This document shows positions 1-7,960 of a DNA stretch of 18,040 nucleotides, piece after piece. The notes beneath the pieces are model-generated. The model ran no database searches. It was given only the letters and a program-made list of their open reading frames with translations, and was not told where the DNA came from. Both the position numbers and the translations under genes were made by a program. The DNA is from Streptomyces sp. NRRL F-525. GTDB lineage: Bacteria > Actinomycetota > Actinomycetes > Streptomycetales > Streptomycetaceae. The stretch covers positions 1 through 18,040 of the forward strand of contig NZ_JNXE01000071.1 in NCBI RefSeq assembly GCF_000716605.1, written 5' to 3'. Position 1 is the first letter of the stretch, and every line of letters begins with the position of its first letter.

Positions 1-38
1 GGGCAGGGGGCGGGGAGGAAGGGGCGGGGGGAGGGGGG
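1..38 (+). other. G-run tract, potential G-quadruplex
   Basis: Six runs of three or more G lie within 38 bases (1-3, 6-10, 12-15, 21-24, 26-31, 33-38), separated by loops of 1-5 bases. This fits the usual G-quadruplex pattern on the plus strand. It lies downstream of the leftward thiolase gene, so the G strand is the template strand for any read-through transcript. No coding frame could be assigned here. Confidence 0.6.
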
Positions 39-47
39 AGGCCCCCC
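33..47 (-). terminator. GC hairpin behind thiolase gene
   Basis: Six G (33-38) and six C (42-47) form a short inverted repeat with a 3-base loop, 34-48 bases past the thiolase stop codon on the minus strand. There is no U tract, so it is at best a GC-only terminator of the kind often seen in Streptomyces. Confidence 0.35.
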
Positions 48-80
48 AGGGGCAGGCAGCTAAGACGTGACCCCCGTCGA

Positions 81-1238
<1,158 letters not shown>

Positions 1239-1264
1239 GCCAACTCCCCATCCACACCCGTGAG

Positions 1265-1876
1265 TTACGTGCGTACGGCGATCCCGTCCAGCACCATCGA
1301 GAGGTACTGCCGGGCGATCTCCTCGGCGCTGTGCTGGCCGCCCGGCCGGTACCAGGACGCGGCGACCCACACCGTGTCCCGGACGAACCGGTAGGTGAGC
1401 CGGACGTCGAGGTCGGCCCGGAAGACCCGGGCGGCGACCCCGCGCTCCAGCGTGGACAGCCACGCCTTCTCGAACTTGCGCTGCGACTCGGCGAGGAACG
1501 CGAACCGCTCCTGCGCGACCAGCTGCTTGCTCTCCTTCTGGTAGATCGCGACGGCGGCGCGGTGCCGGTCGATCTCCCGGAACGACTCGGTGACCAGGGC
1601 CTCGAGCGTCTCGCGCGGGTTCAACTCGGCGTCCAGGACGGTGTCGTAGCCGCCCCACAGCTCGTCGAGGAAGGTCCGCAGGATCTCCTCCAGCATCGAT
1701 TCCTTGGAGTCGAAGTGGTAGTAGAGGCTGCCCGCGAGCATGCCCGCGTGGTCGGCGATCTTCCGTACGGTGGTGGCGTTGTACCCCTGCTCGGCGAAGA
1801 CCTCGGCCGCCGTGTCGAGGAGTTCACGACGGCGGGCCGGAGCGGCGGTCACCGGGGGCTTCTTCTTGGTCGGCAC
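1265..1876 (-). CDS. kstR2: TetR family repressor, KstR2-like
   Basis: A 203-residue TetR family regulator. The N-terminal helix-turn-helix spans about residues 15-60 (AAEVFAEQGYNATTVRKIA, then AGSLYYHFDSKESMLEEI), followed by a helical ligand domain. The start is GTG at 1876; the ATG at 1884 is out of frame. No good Shine-Dalgarno is visible, and a small inverted repeat (GGCAC/GTGCC, 1877-1893) abuts the start. It sits between ipdF-like and fadA6-like genes, the same relative order as Rv3559c-Rv3557c-Rv3556c in M. tuberculosis (recalled). A KstR2-type operator lies in the divergent promoter of this block. KstR2 is released by HIP-CoA; a ligand here can only be inferred. It could be another acyl-CoA-responsive TetR. 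Confidence 0.85.
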   Translation of the reverse strand: MPTKKKPPVTAAPARRRELLDTAAEVFAEQGYNATTVRKIADHAGMLAGSLYYHFDSKESMLEEILRTFLDELWGGYDTVLDAELNPRETLEALVTESFREIDRHRAAVAIYQKESKQLVAQERFAFLAESQRKFEKAWLSTLERGVAARVFRADLDVRLTYRFVRDTVWVAASWYRPGGQHSAEEIARQYLSMVLDGIAVRT

Positions 1877-1927
1877 GGCACCATTGTCGTGCCCCGGCCC
1901 CGGCCTCCCGTGCAGCCCCTCGTGCCG

Positions 1928-2716
1928 CTACGCATGCTGACTGCTCACAGCGACGACCTCACCCGTCATGTACGACGAGTAGTCCGAGGCCAGGAACACG
2001 ATCACGTTGGCCACCTCCCAGGGCTCCGCGTACCGCCCGAAGGCCTCGCGCCCGGTGAGTTCGGCCAGCAACTCCGGTGTCGTCACCTTCACCAGGTGCG
2101 GGTGCATCGCGAGGCTCGGCGAAACCGCGTTGACCCGCACCCCGTACTCGGCGGCCTCGATCGCCGCGCACCGGGTCAGCGCCATCACGCCCGCCTTGGC
2201 CGCCGCATAGTGCGCCTGCCCGGCCTGGGCACGCCAGCCGACGACGGAGGCGTTGTTGACGATCACCCCGCCACCGCTCCCGCGCATCGCGCGCAGGGCC
2301 GCCCGGGTGCACCGGAACGTGCCGTTCAAGGTCACGTCCAGCACCTTCGACCACTGCTCGTCGGTCATGTCGACGAGGTCCGAAGTGCCGCCCAGACCAG
2401 CGTTGTTGACGACGACGTCGAGACGTCCGTGCGCGGCCACGGCAGTGTCGAACAACGCCCGCACCTGAGCCTCGTCCGTCACGTCGCACGGCAGCGCTAC
2501 GACCGCCTCCGCGCCGAACTCCCCGGCCAACTCGGCCTCGTACTCCTTGAGTCGCCGTGCGTGCGCGTCGCTGATCAGCACGCGCGCACCCTCCTCCAGG
2601 AAGCGGCGCGCGGTGGCCCCGCCGATGCCCGCGCCGGCGGCGGCGGTGACAACGGCGGTGCGTCCCTTCAGCAGCCCGTGCCCGGGGACGTATGCCGGAC
2701 TCTCGACGCCTGTCAT
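1928..2716 (-). CDS. ipdF: SDR family dehydrogenase, IpdF-like
   Basis: A 262-residue short-chain dehydrogenase/reductase with a Rossmann fold. The cofactor loop is TAAAGAGIG (24-32), a variant of the usual TGxxxGxG in which the first Gly is Ala. NNAG is at 104-107, and the catalytic Ser157, Tyr170 and Lys174 are all present with normal spacing. The C terminus (YMTGEVVAVSSQHA) ends like other SDRs. Start ATG at 2716. The gene heads the leftward operon and is divergent from fadE30, as expected for IpdF, which in mycobacteria interconverts a 5-hydroxy and 5-oxo group on HIP-CoA-type intermediates. The substrate is inferred from context, since SDR sequences alone rarely fix it. The next gene (TetR) begins 51 bp downstream. 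Confidence 0.87.
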   Translation of the reverse strand: MTGVESPAYVPGHGLLKGRTAVVTAAAGAGIGGATARRFLEEGARVLISDAHARRLKEYEAELAGEFGAEAVVALPCDVTDEAQVRALFDTAVAAHGRLDVVVNNAGLGGTSDLVDMTDEQWSKVLDVTLNGTFRCTRAALRAMRGSGGGVIVNNASVVGWRAQAGQAHYAAAKAGVMALTRCAAIEAAEYGVRVNAVSPSLAMHPHLVKVTTPELLAELTGREAFGRYAEPWEVANVIVFLASDYSSYMTGEVVAVSSQHA

Positions 2717-2729
2717 GGGCCCACGCTAA

Positions 2730-2749
2730 CCTACCAAACACTTGTTAGG
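2730..2749. promoter_or_regulatory. KstR2-type operator in divergent promoter
   Basis: The imperfect palindrome CCTACCAAACACTTGTTAGG has 14 of 20 positions self-complementary. Its core at 2733-2746 (ACCAAACACTTGTT) matches the published KstR2 consensus AnCAAGnnCTTGnT at all but one defined position. It sits 14 bp before the ipdF-like start and 27 bp before the fadE30-like start, so one bound repressor dimer could close both promoters. Possible -10 elements overlap its ends: TAGGTT leftward and TAGGGA rightward. Confidence 0.75.
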
Positions 2750-2776
2750 GAAGGACTGTTGAGGAGAGACGGCCGC

Positions 2777-3916
2777 ATGGACCTCGACTTCACGCCCGAC
2801 CAGCAGGCGTTCCGCGCCGAGGCCCGCGCCTGGCTGCGCGCGCACGTGCCGCCCGAGCCCCTCCCCTCCCTGGAAACAACCGACGGCTTCGCCGCGCACC
2901 GCGTCTGGGAGGCCCAACTCGCCGCGGACCGTTGGTCGGTGGTGTCCTGGCCGGAGGAGTACGGCGGCCGGGGCGTGGACATCGTGCGGTGGCTGGTGTT
3001 CGAGGAGGAGTACTACGCGGCGGGCGCGCCGGGCCGGGTCGGCCAGAACGGCATCAACCTGCTCGCCCCGACCCTCTTCGACCACGGCACGCGGGAGCAA
3101 CGCGCGCGCGTGCTGCCCTCGATGGCCACCGGTGAAGTGGTGTGGGCCCAGGCCTGGTCGGAGCCGGAAGCCGGATCCGACCTGGCCTCGCTCACCTCGC
3201 GCGCGATGCGCACGGGCGGGGGCTGGCTGCTCAGCGGGCAGAAGACGTGGTCGTCGCGGGCGGCCTTCGCGGACCGCGCGTTCGGCCTGTTCCGCAGCGA
3301 ACCCGACACCCCGAAGCCCCACCAGGGCCTGACCTACCTGATGTTCGACCTCCACGCGCCCGGCGTCACGGTCCGCCCGATCGGCCGCCTCGACGGCAAG
3401 CCCGCCTTCGCGGAACTCTTCCTGGACGACGTATTCGTCCCCGACGAGGACGTCATCGGCGAACCGGGCCAGGGCTGGCGGGTCGCCATGGCCACTGCCG
3501 GCAACGAACGCGGCCTCACCCTCCGCTCCCCCGGCCGCTTCCTCGCCGCCGCCGACCGCCTCCTCAACCTCTGGCGCGCACAAGGCAGTTCACAGACCAC
3601 GCGGGACCAGGTCGCCGACGCGGTGATCGGCGCCCGCGCCTACCAGCTCTTCACCTACGCCAACGCCTCCCGTTTCCTCGACGGCGAGTCCATCGGCCCG
3701 GAGTCCAGCCTGAACAAGGTCTTCTGGTCCGAGTACGACATCGCCCTGCACGAGACCGCCCTCGAACTGCTCGGCGAGGAGGGCGAGTTGGCGGACACCG
3801 ACTGGGCCGAGGGTTACGTCTTCTCCCTGGCCGGGCCCATCTACGCCGGTACGAACGAGATCCAGCGCGACATCATCGCCGAGCGCCTGCTCGGCCTGCC
3901 GAAGGGCCGCCGCTGA
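2777..3916 (+). CDS. fadE30: Acyl-CoA dehydrogenase, FadE30-like
   Basis: A 379-residue FAD-dependent acyl-CoA dehydrogenase with the normal three-part fold. The N-terminal helical domain begins MDLDFTPDQQAFR, the flavin/substrate motif SEPEAGSD lies at 128-135, and the C-terminal helical domain ends in IYAGTNEIQRDIIAERLLG. The usual catalytic Glu of the YEGT motif is Ala357 here. Glu244 (AGNERG) lies where isovaleryl-CoA dehydrogenase and long-chain acyl-CoA dehydrogenase carry their base, so it is the likely replacement. Start ATG 2777 follows GAGGAGA (2761-2767). The reading frame extends upstream without stops, but that part is antisense to the TetR and SDR genes. In mycobacteria FadE30 dehydrogenates a HIP-CoA-derived intermediate; that substrate is inferred from the neighbours. 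The stop codon overlaps the next start by one base (TGATG). Confidence 0.88.
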   Translation: MDLDFTPDQQAFRAEARAWLRAHVPPEPLPSLETTDGFAAHRVWEAQLAADRWSVVSWPEEYGGRGVDIVRWLVFEEEYYAAGAPGRVGQNGINLLAPTLFDHGTREQRARVLPSMATGEVVWAQAWSEPEAGSDLASLTSRAMRTGGGWLLSGQKTWSSRAAFADRAFGLFRSEPDTPKPHQGLTYLMFDLHAPGVTVRPIGRLDGKPAFAELFLDDVFVPDEDVIGEPGQGWRVAMATAGNERGLTLRSPGRFLAAADRLLNLWRAQGSSQTTRDQVADAVIGARAYQLFTYANASRFLDGESIGPESSLNKVFWSEYDIALHETALELLGEEGELADTDWAEGYVFSLAGPIYAGTNEIQRDIIAERLLGLPKGRR

Positions 3917-4884
3917 TGCGCTTCCTCCTAGACCCCGAACAGCGGGCGTTCGCCGACTCGTTGAACGCGATGCTGACGGCTGCGGACACCCCGTCGGTCG
4001 TGCGGGAGTGGAGTCGCGGCGAGCATACGAGCGGGCGGGCGTTGTGGCGCCGTATCGCCGAGGCCGGGGTGTTCGCGCTGGCGGTGCCCGAGGCATACGA
4101 GGGGTTGGGACCCCGGCCGGTCGAACTCGCCGTGGCGTTCGTGGAGTTGGGGCGGCACGCGGTTCCGGGGCCGCTGGTGGAGATGGTCATGGCAGCCGCG
4201 TTGCTGACCGAACCCGGTCCGGCCAAACGCCTGTTGCCCGCGCTGGCGTCGGGTGAGGTGATGGCGACGGCGGCACCGGCGGGGTCGTACGCACTGGACG
4301 GTGACGTGGCGACGACGCGCCTGAGCTGGGACGGGGACGGTCTGCGGATGGCCCCCGGGCACGGGCCGGTGCGCGCGTCCCTCGACCCCGCTCGCCGCCT
4401 CACCCGCCTCCTCCCCGGCGGTGAACTCCTCACCCCGGAACCACCCTTGGCCCACGCCCTCACCTGGGCCCGCCTCGCCACCGCCGCCCAAGCCCTCGGT
4501 GTCGGGCTCGCGTTGCTCGACAGGACCGTGGCCTACGTCAAACAGCGCACCCAATTCGGGGTGCCCGTCGGCTCGTTCCAGGCCGTGAAGCATCAACTGG
4601 CCGATGCGAAGCTCGCGTTGGAGTTCGCCCGCCCGCTGCTCTTCGGCGCCGCGCTCACCATGACGGAGTCGGACGTGGCCGCCGCGAAGGTCACGGCGTG
4701 CGAGGCGGCGTACCGGACGGCCCGTACAGCGCTTCAGTTGCACGGCGCGATCGGTTACACGGCGGAGTACGACCTGTCGCTGTGGCTGACCAAGGCCCGT
4801 GCCCTGCGGTCGAGTTGGGGCAGCCCGGGCGAGTGCCGGGCCGCCGTACTCGACGGCCTCAGTGGTGGTGGTCGCCGCTCGTGA
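3916..4884 (+). CDS. Short acyl-CoA dehydrogenase subunit, FadE32/33-like
   Basis: A 322-residue member of the acyl-CoA dehydrogenase family, shorter than the usual 380. Recognisable parts are the N terminus MRFLLDPEQRAFADSL, the flavin-contacting block VKQRTQFGVPVGSFQAVKHQ (208-227), and LQLHGAIGYTAEYDL (273-287). The middle beta domain is reduced, and no EPxAGSD motif is present. This is the pattern of small subunits of the heterotetrameric steroid acyl-CoA dehydrogenases (such as FadE32 or FadE33 with FadE31 in mycobacteria). The ATG overlaps the TGA of the preceding gene, implying translational coupling and probably a shared complex or pathway. Which mycobacterial paralogue it matches best cannot be decided by eye. 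Its last 26 bp overlap the convergent cytochrome b gene. Confidence 0.85.
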   Translation: MRFLLDPEQRAFADSLNAMLTAADTPSVVREWSRGEHTSGRALWRRIAEAGVFALAVPEAYEGLGPRPVELAVAFVELGRHAVPGPLVEMVMAAALLTEPGPAKRLLPALASGEVMATAAPAGSYALDGDVATTRLSWDGDGLRMAPGHGPVRASLDPARRLTRLLPGGELLTPEPPLAHALTWARLATAAQALGVGLALLDRTVAYVKQRTQFGVPVGSFQAVKHQLADAKLALEFARPLLFGAALTMTESDVAAAKVTACEAAYRTARTALQLHGAIGYTAEYDLSLWLTKARALRSSWGSPGECRAAVLDGLSGGGRRS

Positions 4885-6508
4885 GTTCCTTGTACTCCTC
4901 CGCCGTCGGCTTGGGGATGCGGGCCTCGGGGCCGAACATCGCCTTGGCGAGCCGGGCCCGTACCCGCTGCCCGCCCTTGACCTGCCGTTCGACGCCGTTC
5001 GTGTCGACGAGCGGGCCGATCGCGTACGGCGGTTCCTGTTCGTGCTGGGTGAGCCTGAACCGCTCGTCCGGGGTGAGGGGTTCGTGGACCTCGACGTACT
5101 CGCCGTGCGGCAGCATCTTGATGAGGCCGGACTCACGGCCGTGCAACACCTTGTCCCGGTCCCGGCGTTGGAGCCCGAGGCAGACGCGTTTGGTGACCAG
5201 GAACGCGGCGACCGGCATGACGAAGAAGGAGATCCGCACGAACCAGGTGATCGCGTTGATCGAGAGATTGAGATGCGTGGCCACGACGTCGTTGCCGCCG
5301 CCGATCAGCAGCACCGCGTACAGGCTCAGCCAGGCCACGCCGAGCCCAGTGCGCACGGGCATGTTGCGCGGCCGGTCAAGGATGTGGTGTTCGCGTTTGT
5401 CGCCGGTGATCCAGGCCTCGATGAAGGGGTAGGCGCCGATGGCGGCGAGGATCAGCGGGAAGAGCGTGAAGGGGATGAAGACGCCCAACTCCAGTGTGTG
5501 GCCCCAGGCGTTGAGCTCCCATCCCGGCATCACCCGGATCAGTCCCTCGGAGAAGCCGAGGTACCAGTCGGGCTGCGCGCCGGTCGTCACCAGGTCCGGC
5601 CGGTACGGTCCGAAGGCCCACACGGGGTTGATGCTGGCGATCCCGCCCATGATCGCGAGGACGCCGAAGACGAGGAAGAAGAAGCCGCCCGCCTTGGCCA
5701 TGTAGACCGGCAGGAACGGCATGCCGACCACGGACTTCTGGTTGTGTCCGGGCCCGGGATACATGGTGTGCTTGTGGTAGAAGACCAGGATCAGGTGCGC
5801 GACCACCAGGCCCAGCATGATCCCCGGCAGCAGCAGGACATGGACCGGGAAGAGCCGCGAGATGATGTCGTGCCCCGGGAACTCCCCGCCGAACAGGAAC
5901 ATCGACATGTACGTGCCCACGATCGGCACGGACAGGATCGCGCCGTCCGCGAAGCGGATGCCGGTGCCGGACAGCAGGTCGTCGGGGAGCGAGTAGCCGG
6001 TCAGCCCGGTGATGATGCCGAGGAACAACAGGGTCCAGCCGAACACCCAGTTGATCTCGCGCGGCTTGCGGAACGCGCCGGTGAAGAACACCCGCATCAT
6101 GTGGATGAGCATGCCGGCGATGAAGACGACCGCCGCCCAGTGGTGGATCTGCCGGATCAGCAGCCCGCCGCGCACGTCGAAGCTGATGTCGAGCGTGGAC
6201 TCGAACGCCCGGGTCATCGGGATGCCGTTCAACGGCGCGTACGAACCGTGGTAGATGACCTCGACGCCGCTCGGTTCGAAGAACAGGGTGAGATAGACGC
6301 CGGTGAGGATCAGGATGATGAAGCTGTAGAGGCAGATCTCGCCGAGCATGAAGGACCAGTGGTCCGGGAAGACCTTGCGCATATTGGACTTGGCGATCGC
6401 GTACAGCCCGAGCCGCCCGTCCGCCCAGTCGGCGAGCTTCTCCCCTTTACCGGCGCCGGGCGCCCGCCCGGCACCCACCGCTCCGTTCACCGATCGTGCG
6501 CCGTCCAT
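4859..6508 (-). CDS. qcrB: Cytochrome bc complex cytochrome b subunit, orphan QcrB paralogue
   Basis: A 549-residue integral membrane protein of the actinobacterial QcrB type, about the usual length. Haem ligands are His122 and His136 in one helix (spacing 14), and His223 and His238 in another (spacing 15, as in b6-type proteins). The quinol-site motif is PDWY (313-316). Around eight or nine hydrophobic segments are followed by a long cytoplasmic C-terminal tail ending in HHH. Start ATG 6508 follows GGAGGG by 10 nt. In the main qcrCAB operon of actinobacteria, qcrB follows qcrC (cytochrome c) and qcrA (Rieske protein). Neither is here, so this is a solitary second copy, possibly exchanging with the main subunit or used under other conditions. 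All ligands are intact, so it is not obviously a pseudogene. Confidence 0.93.
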   Translation of the reverse strand: MDGARSVNGAVGAGRAPGAGKGEKLADWADGRLGLYAIAKSNMRKVFPDHWSFMLGEICLYSFIILILTGVYLTLFFEPSGVEVIYHGSYAPLNGIPMTRAFESTLDISFDVRGGLLIRQIHHWAAVVFIAGMLIHMMRVFFTGAFRKPREINWVFGWTLLFLGIITGLTGYSLPDDLLSGTGIRFADGAILSVPIVGTYMSMFLFGGEFPGHDIISRLFPVHVLLLPGIMLGLVVAHLILVFYHKHTMYPGPGHNQKSVVGMPFLPVYMAKAGGFFFLVFGVLAIMGGIASINPVWAFGPYRPDLVTTGAQPDWYLGFSEGLIRVMPGWELNAWGHTLELGVFIPFTLFPLILAAIGAYPFIEAWITGDKREHHILDRPRNMPVRTGLGVAWLSLYAVLLIGGGNDVVATHLNLSINAITWFVRISFFVMPVAAFLVTKRVCLGLQRRDRDKVLHGRESGLIKMLPHGEYVEVHEPLTPDERFRLTQHEQEPPYAIGPLVDTNGVERQVKGGQRVRARLAKAMFGPEARIPKPTAEEYKELTSGDHHH

Positions 6509-6561
6509 ACGTTGGCCGCCCTCCCCGTCGGATCACCCCACAGGGTGCCACGAGGTCCGGG

Positions 6562-7128
6562 CTAAGCCAACGGTGCGTCAGCGGCCATCGGCAACCCGAT
6601 CACGGCCGCACGTCCCTGGGCGTGCAGCACCGCCTCCTCGCCCAACTGCACGGCGTCGTAAGGCTGGAGAGTCAGTCCGGCGACTTCGGCGGTGCCGTCG
6701 AGTGCCACGACCAGTGTGCCCGCGCCCAGCCGCAACCGCCCCCGCACGACAGCCACCGTAGGAACAACAGCCGTAGAGACCGCTCCCCTGCGCCACATGA
6801 CGTTCAGATTGACCACCGGGCCGTCCAACAACCGGCAGTCGGTCGGTACGTCACCCCTGAAGTCCCTTGGTTCGTAACGGGTGTTGACCAGCCACCGCTC
6901 GCCGCCCACCGTCAGATCCATGCCCGCGCCCTCGACGACGGTCAGGGTGCGGTCGATGTCGGGGAAGGCCGAGAACGGGCCGTCCGCCGCGACCTCGGCG
7001 AGGCTCACCCGCCATACGAAGTCGTCCATGCCCGAGCCCTCGGGCCAGGCGGCGATCTCGCGCGTCACACCGCCACCGTTCTTCCAGGGCACGGCAGTTC
7101 GGGCCGAGGCGGGCAGGGCGCGGATCAC
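6562..7128 (-). CDS. HutD/Ves family cupin-like protein
   Basis: A 188-residue protein of the HutD/Ves family, full length. Characteristic blocks are PWKNGGGVTREIA (14-26), FVWRVSLAEVAADGPFSAFP (37-56), DRTLTVVEG (59-67) and GPVVNLNVMWRR (103-114). The family has a bicupin fold; some members sit in histidine-utilisation operons, but the biochemical activity is unsettled. The start is GTG at 7128, overlapping the TGA of the VWA gene as GTGA, so translation is coupled to that gene. No hut gene is nearby. The cytochrome b gene begins 53 bp downstream on the same strand and could share the transcript. Confidence 0.9.
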   Translation of the reverse strand: MIRALPASARTAVPWKNGGGVTREIAAWPEGSGMDDFVWRVSLAEVAADGPFSAFPDIDRTLTVVEGAGMDLTVGGERWLVNTRYEPRDFRGDVPTDCRLLDGPVVNLNVMWRRGAVSTAVVPTVAVVRGRLRLGAGTLVVALDGTAEVAGLTLQPYDAVQLGEEAVLHAQGRAAVIGLPMAADAPLA

Positions 7129-7844
7129 TGGACGAACCCCCGCTCCCGCGCCGTCGCGAGCCACTGCGGGAACTCGCCCACGAGGCGGTCGTAGAGCTCC
7201 GCGTCGGACATCATCAGCGGATCCGAACCGGCATGGAAGAAGCCCGCGTTGTCGATCTCCCGCTTCTGCGGCACCGCCAACTCGTCGAGTTTGCGCAGGA
7301 ATTCGAACTGCTTGCTCTTCGCGTCGCCGAAGCCGACGAACTGCCAGAACAGCGGGAGCTTGGCCGCCTTGCACAAGTACCGTTCCGCGGCGAGCTTGTT
7401 GATGGGGCCGCCGTCGGTCTGGAAGACGACGAGGGCGGGGTCCTTGGCGCCACTGTCGAGGTAGTGGTCGATGACGGCGTCCATGGCCAGGTGGTAACTG
7501 GTCTTGCCCATGTGCCCGAGCCCGGCCACGATCCGCTCGATCCGGCCCTGGTGGTCGGCCAGCGCGATGTCCGTGACGGCGTCGACGTCGGTCGAGAAGA
7601 ATATGACCGGCACGGTTCCGTCGTCGTCGAGGTGTGCCGAGAGGCCCAACACCCGGTCGGCCAGGGCCTGGACGCTGCCGTCCTTGTAGTACGGCTTCAT
7701 GGAGCCCGAGTAGTCGACCACGAGATAGACGGCGGCCCGCTGCCCGTCCAGCCCGTGCTTGCGGAGCGAGACCCCGGCGCTCTTGTACAGGCTGACCAGC
7801 GCGGGCGCGGTCTCCTCGACCTTGCTGAGAGAGATCGCGGCCAC
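7125..7844 (-). CDS. VWA-domain protein, TerF/TerY-like
   Basis: A 239-residue cytoplasmic von Willebrand factor A domain protein. The metal-ion-dependent adhesion site is complete: Asp44, Ser46 and Ser48 in DYSGSM, Thr115 in GKTS, and Asp144 in QTDGG. The N-terminal stretch ISLSKVEETAPALVSLYK is characteristic of VWA proteins linked to the TerD/tellurium-resistance families of actinobacteria. No signal peptide or membrane segment is seen. The start is GTG at 7844 with GAAGGGAG upstream. It is followed by HutD with a 4-nt overlap. No terD or other ter genes are in the window, so a stress or metal-sensing role is only a family-level guess. Confidence 0.88.
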   Translation of the reverse strand: MAAISLSKVEETAPALVSLYKSAGVSLRKHGLDGQRAAVYLVVDYSGSMKPYYKDGSVQALADRVLGLSAHLDDDGTVPVIFFSTDVDAVTDIALADHQGRIERIVAGLGHMGKTSYHLAMDAVIDHYLDSGAKDPALVVFQTDGGPINKLAAERYLCKAAKLPLFWQFVGFGDAKSKQFEFLRKLDELAVPQKREIDNAGFFHAGSDPLMMSDAELYDRLVGEFPQWLATARERGFVQ

Positions 7845-7947
7845 GGAGGCTCCCTTCGGATCACGGTGAAAGGATCGAGATTACGCCACGGAGCTCCGGC
7901 AGGCGCATTGTCCCCTCAACCCCCGAAATAACGGACGTAACCGCCCT

Positions 7948-7960
7948 TACGCTGGGCCCA
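7948..7960 (+). promoter_or_regulatory. Possible -10 and leaderless start of chitosanase
   Basis: TACGCT (7948-7953) fits the TAnnnT pattern of actinobacterial -10 boxes and ends 6 bp before the ATG at 7960. No Shine-Dalgarno is visible between them, so transcription may start at or near the A of the ATG. No convincing -35 is seen at the expected spacing. Confidence 0.3.

Noticed and set aside
1239..1658. Upstream extension of the thiolase frame
   Set aside because: It overlaps the TetR gene in another frame; thiolase homology begins at the ATG at 1238, which has a good ribosome site.
1331..2776. Upstream extension of the FadE30-like frame
   Set aside because: It is antisense to the TetR and SDR genes; the operator and the ribosome site at 2761-2767 place the true start at 2777.
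4799..6565. Long plus-strand open frame opposite the cytochrome b gene
   Set aside because: Low-complexity Asp/Glu/Arg/His-rich translation, and the minus strand encodes a clear membrane protein with all haem ligands.
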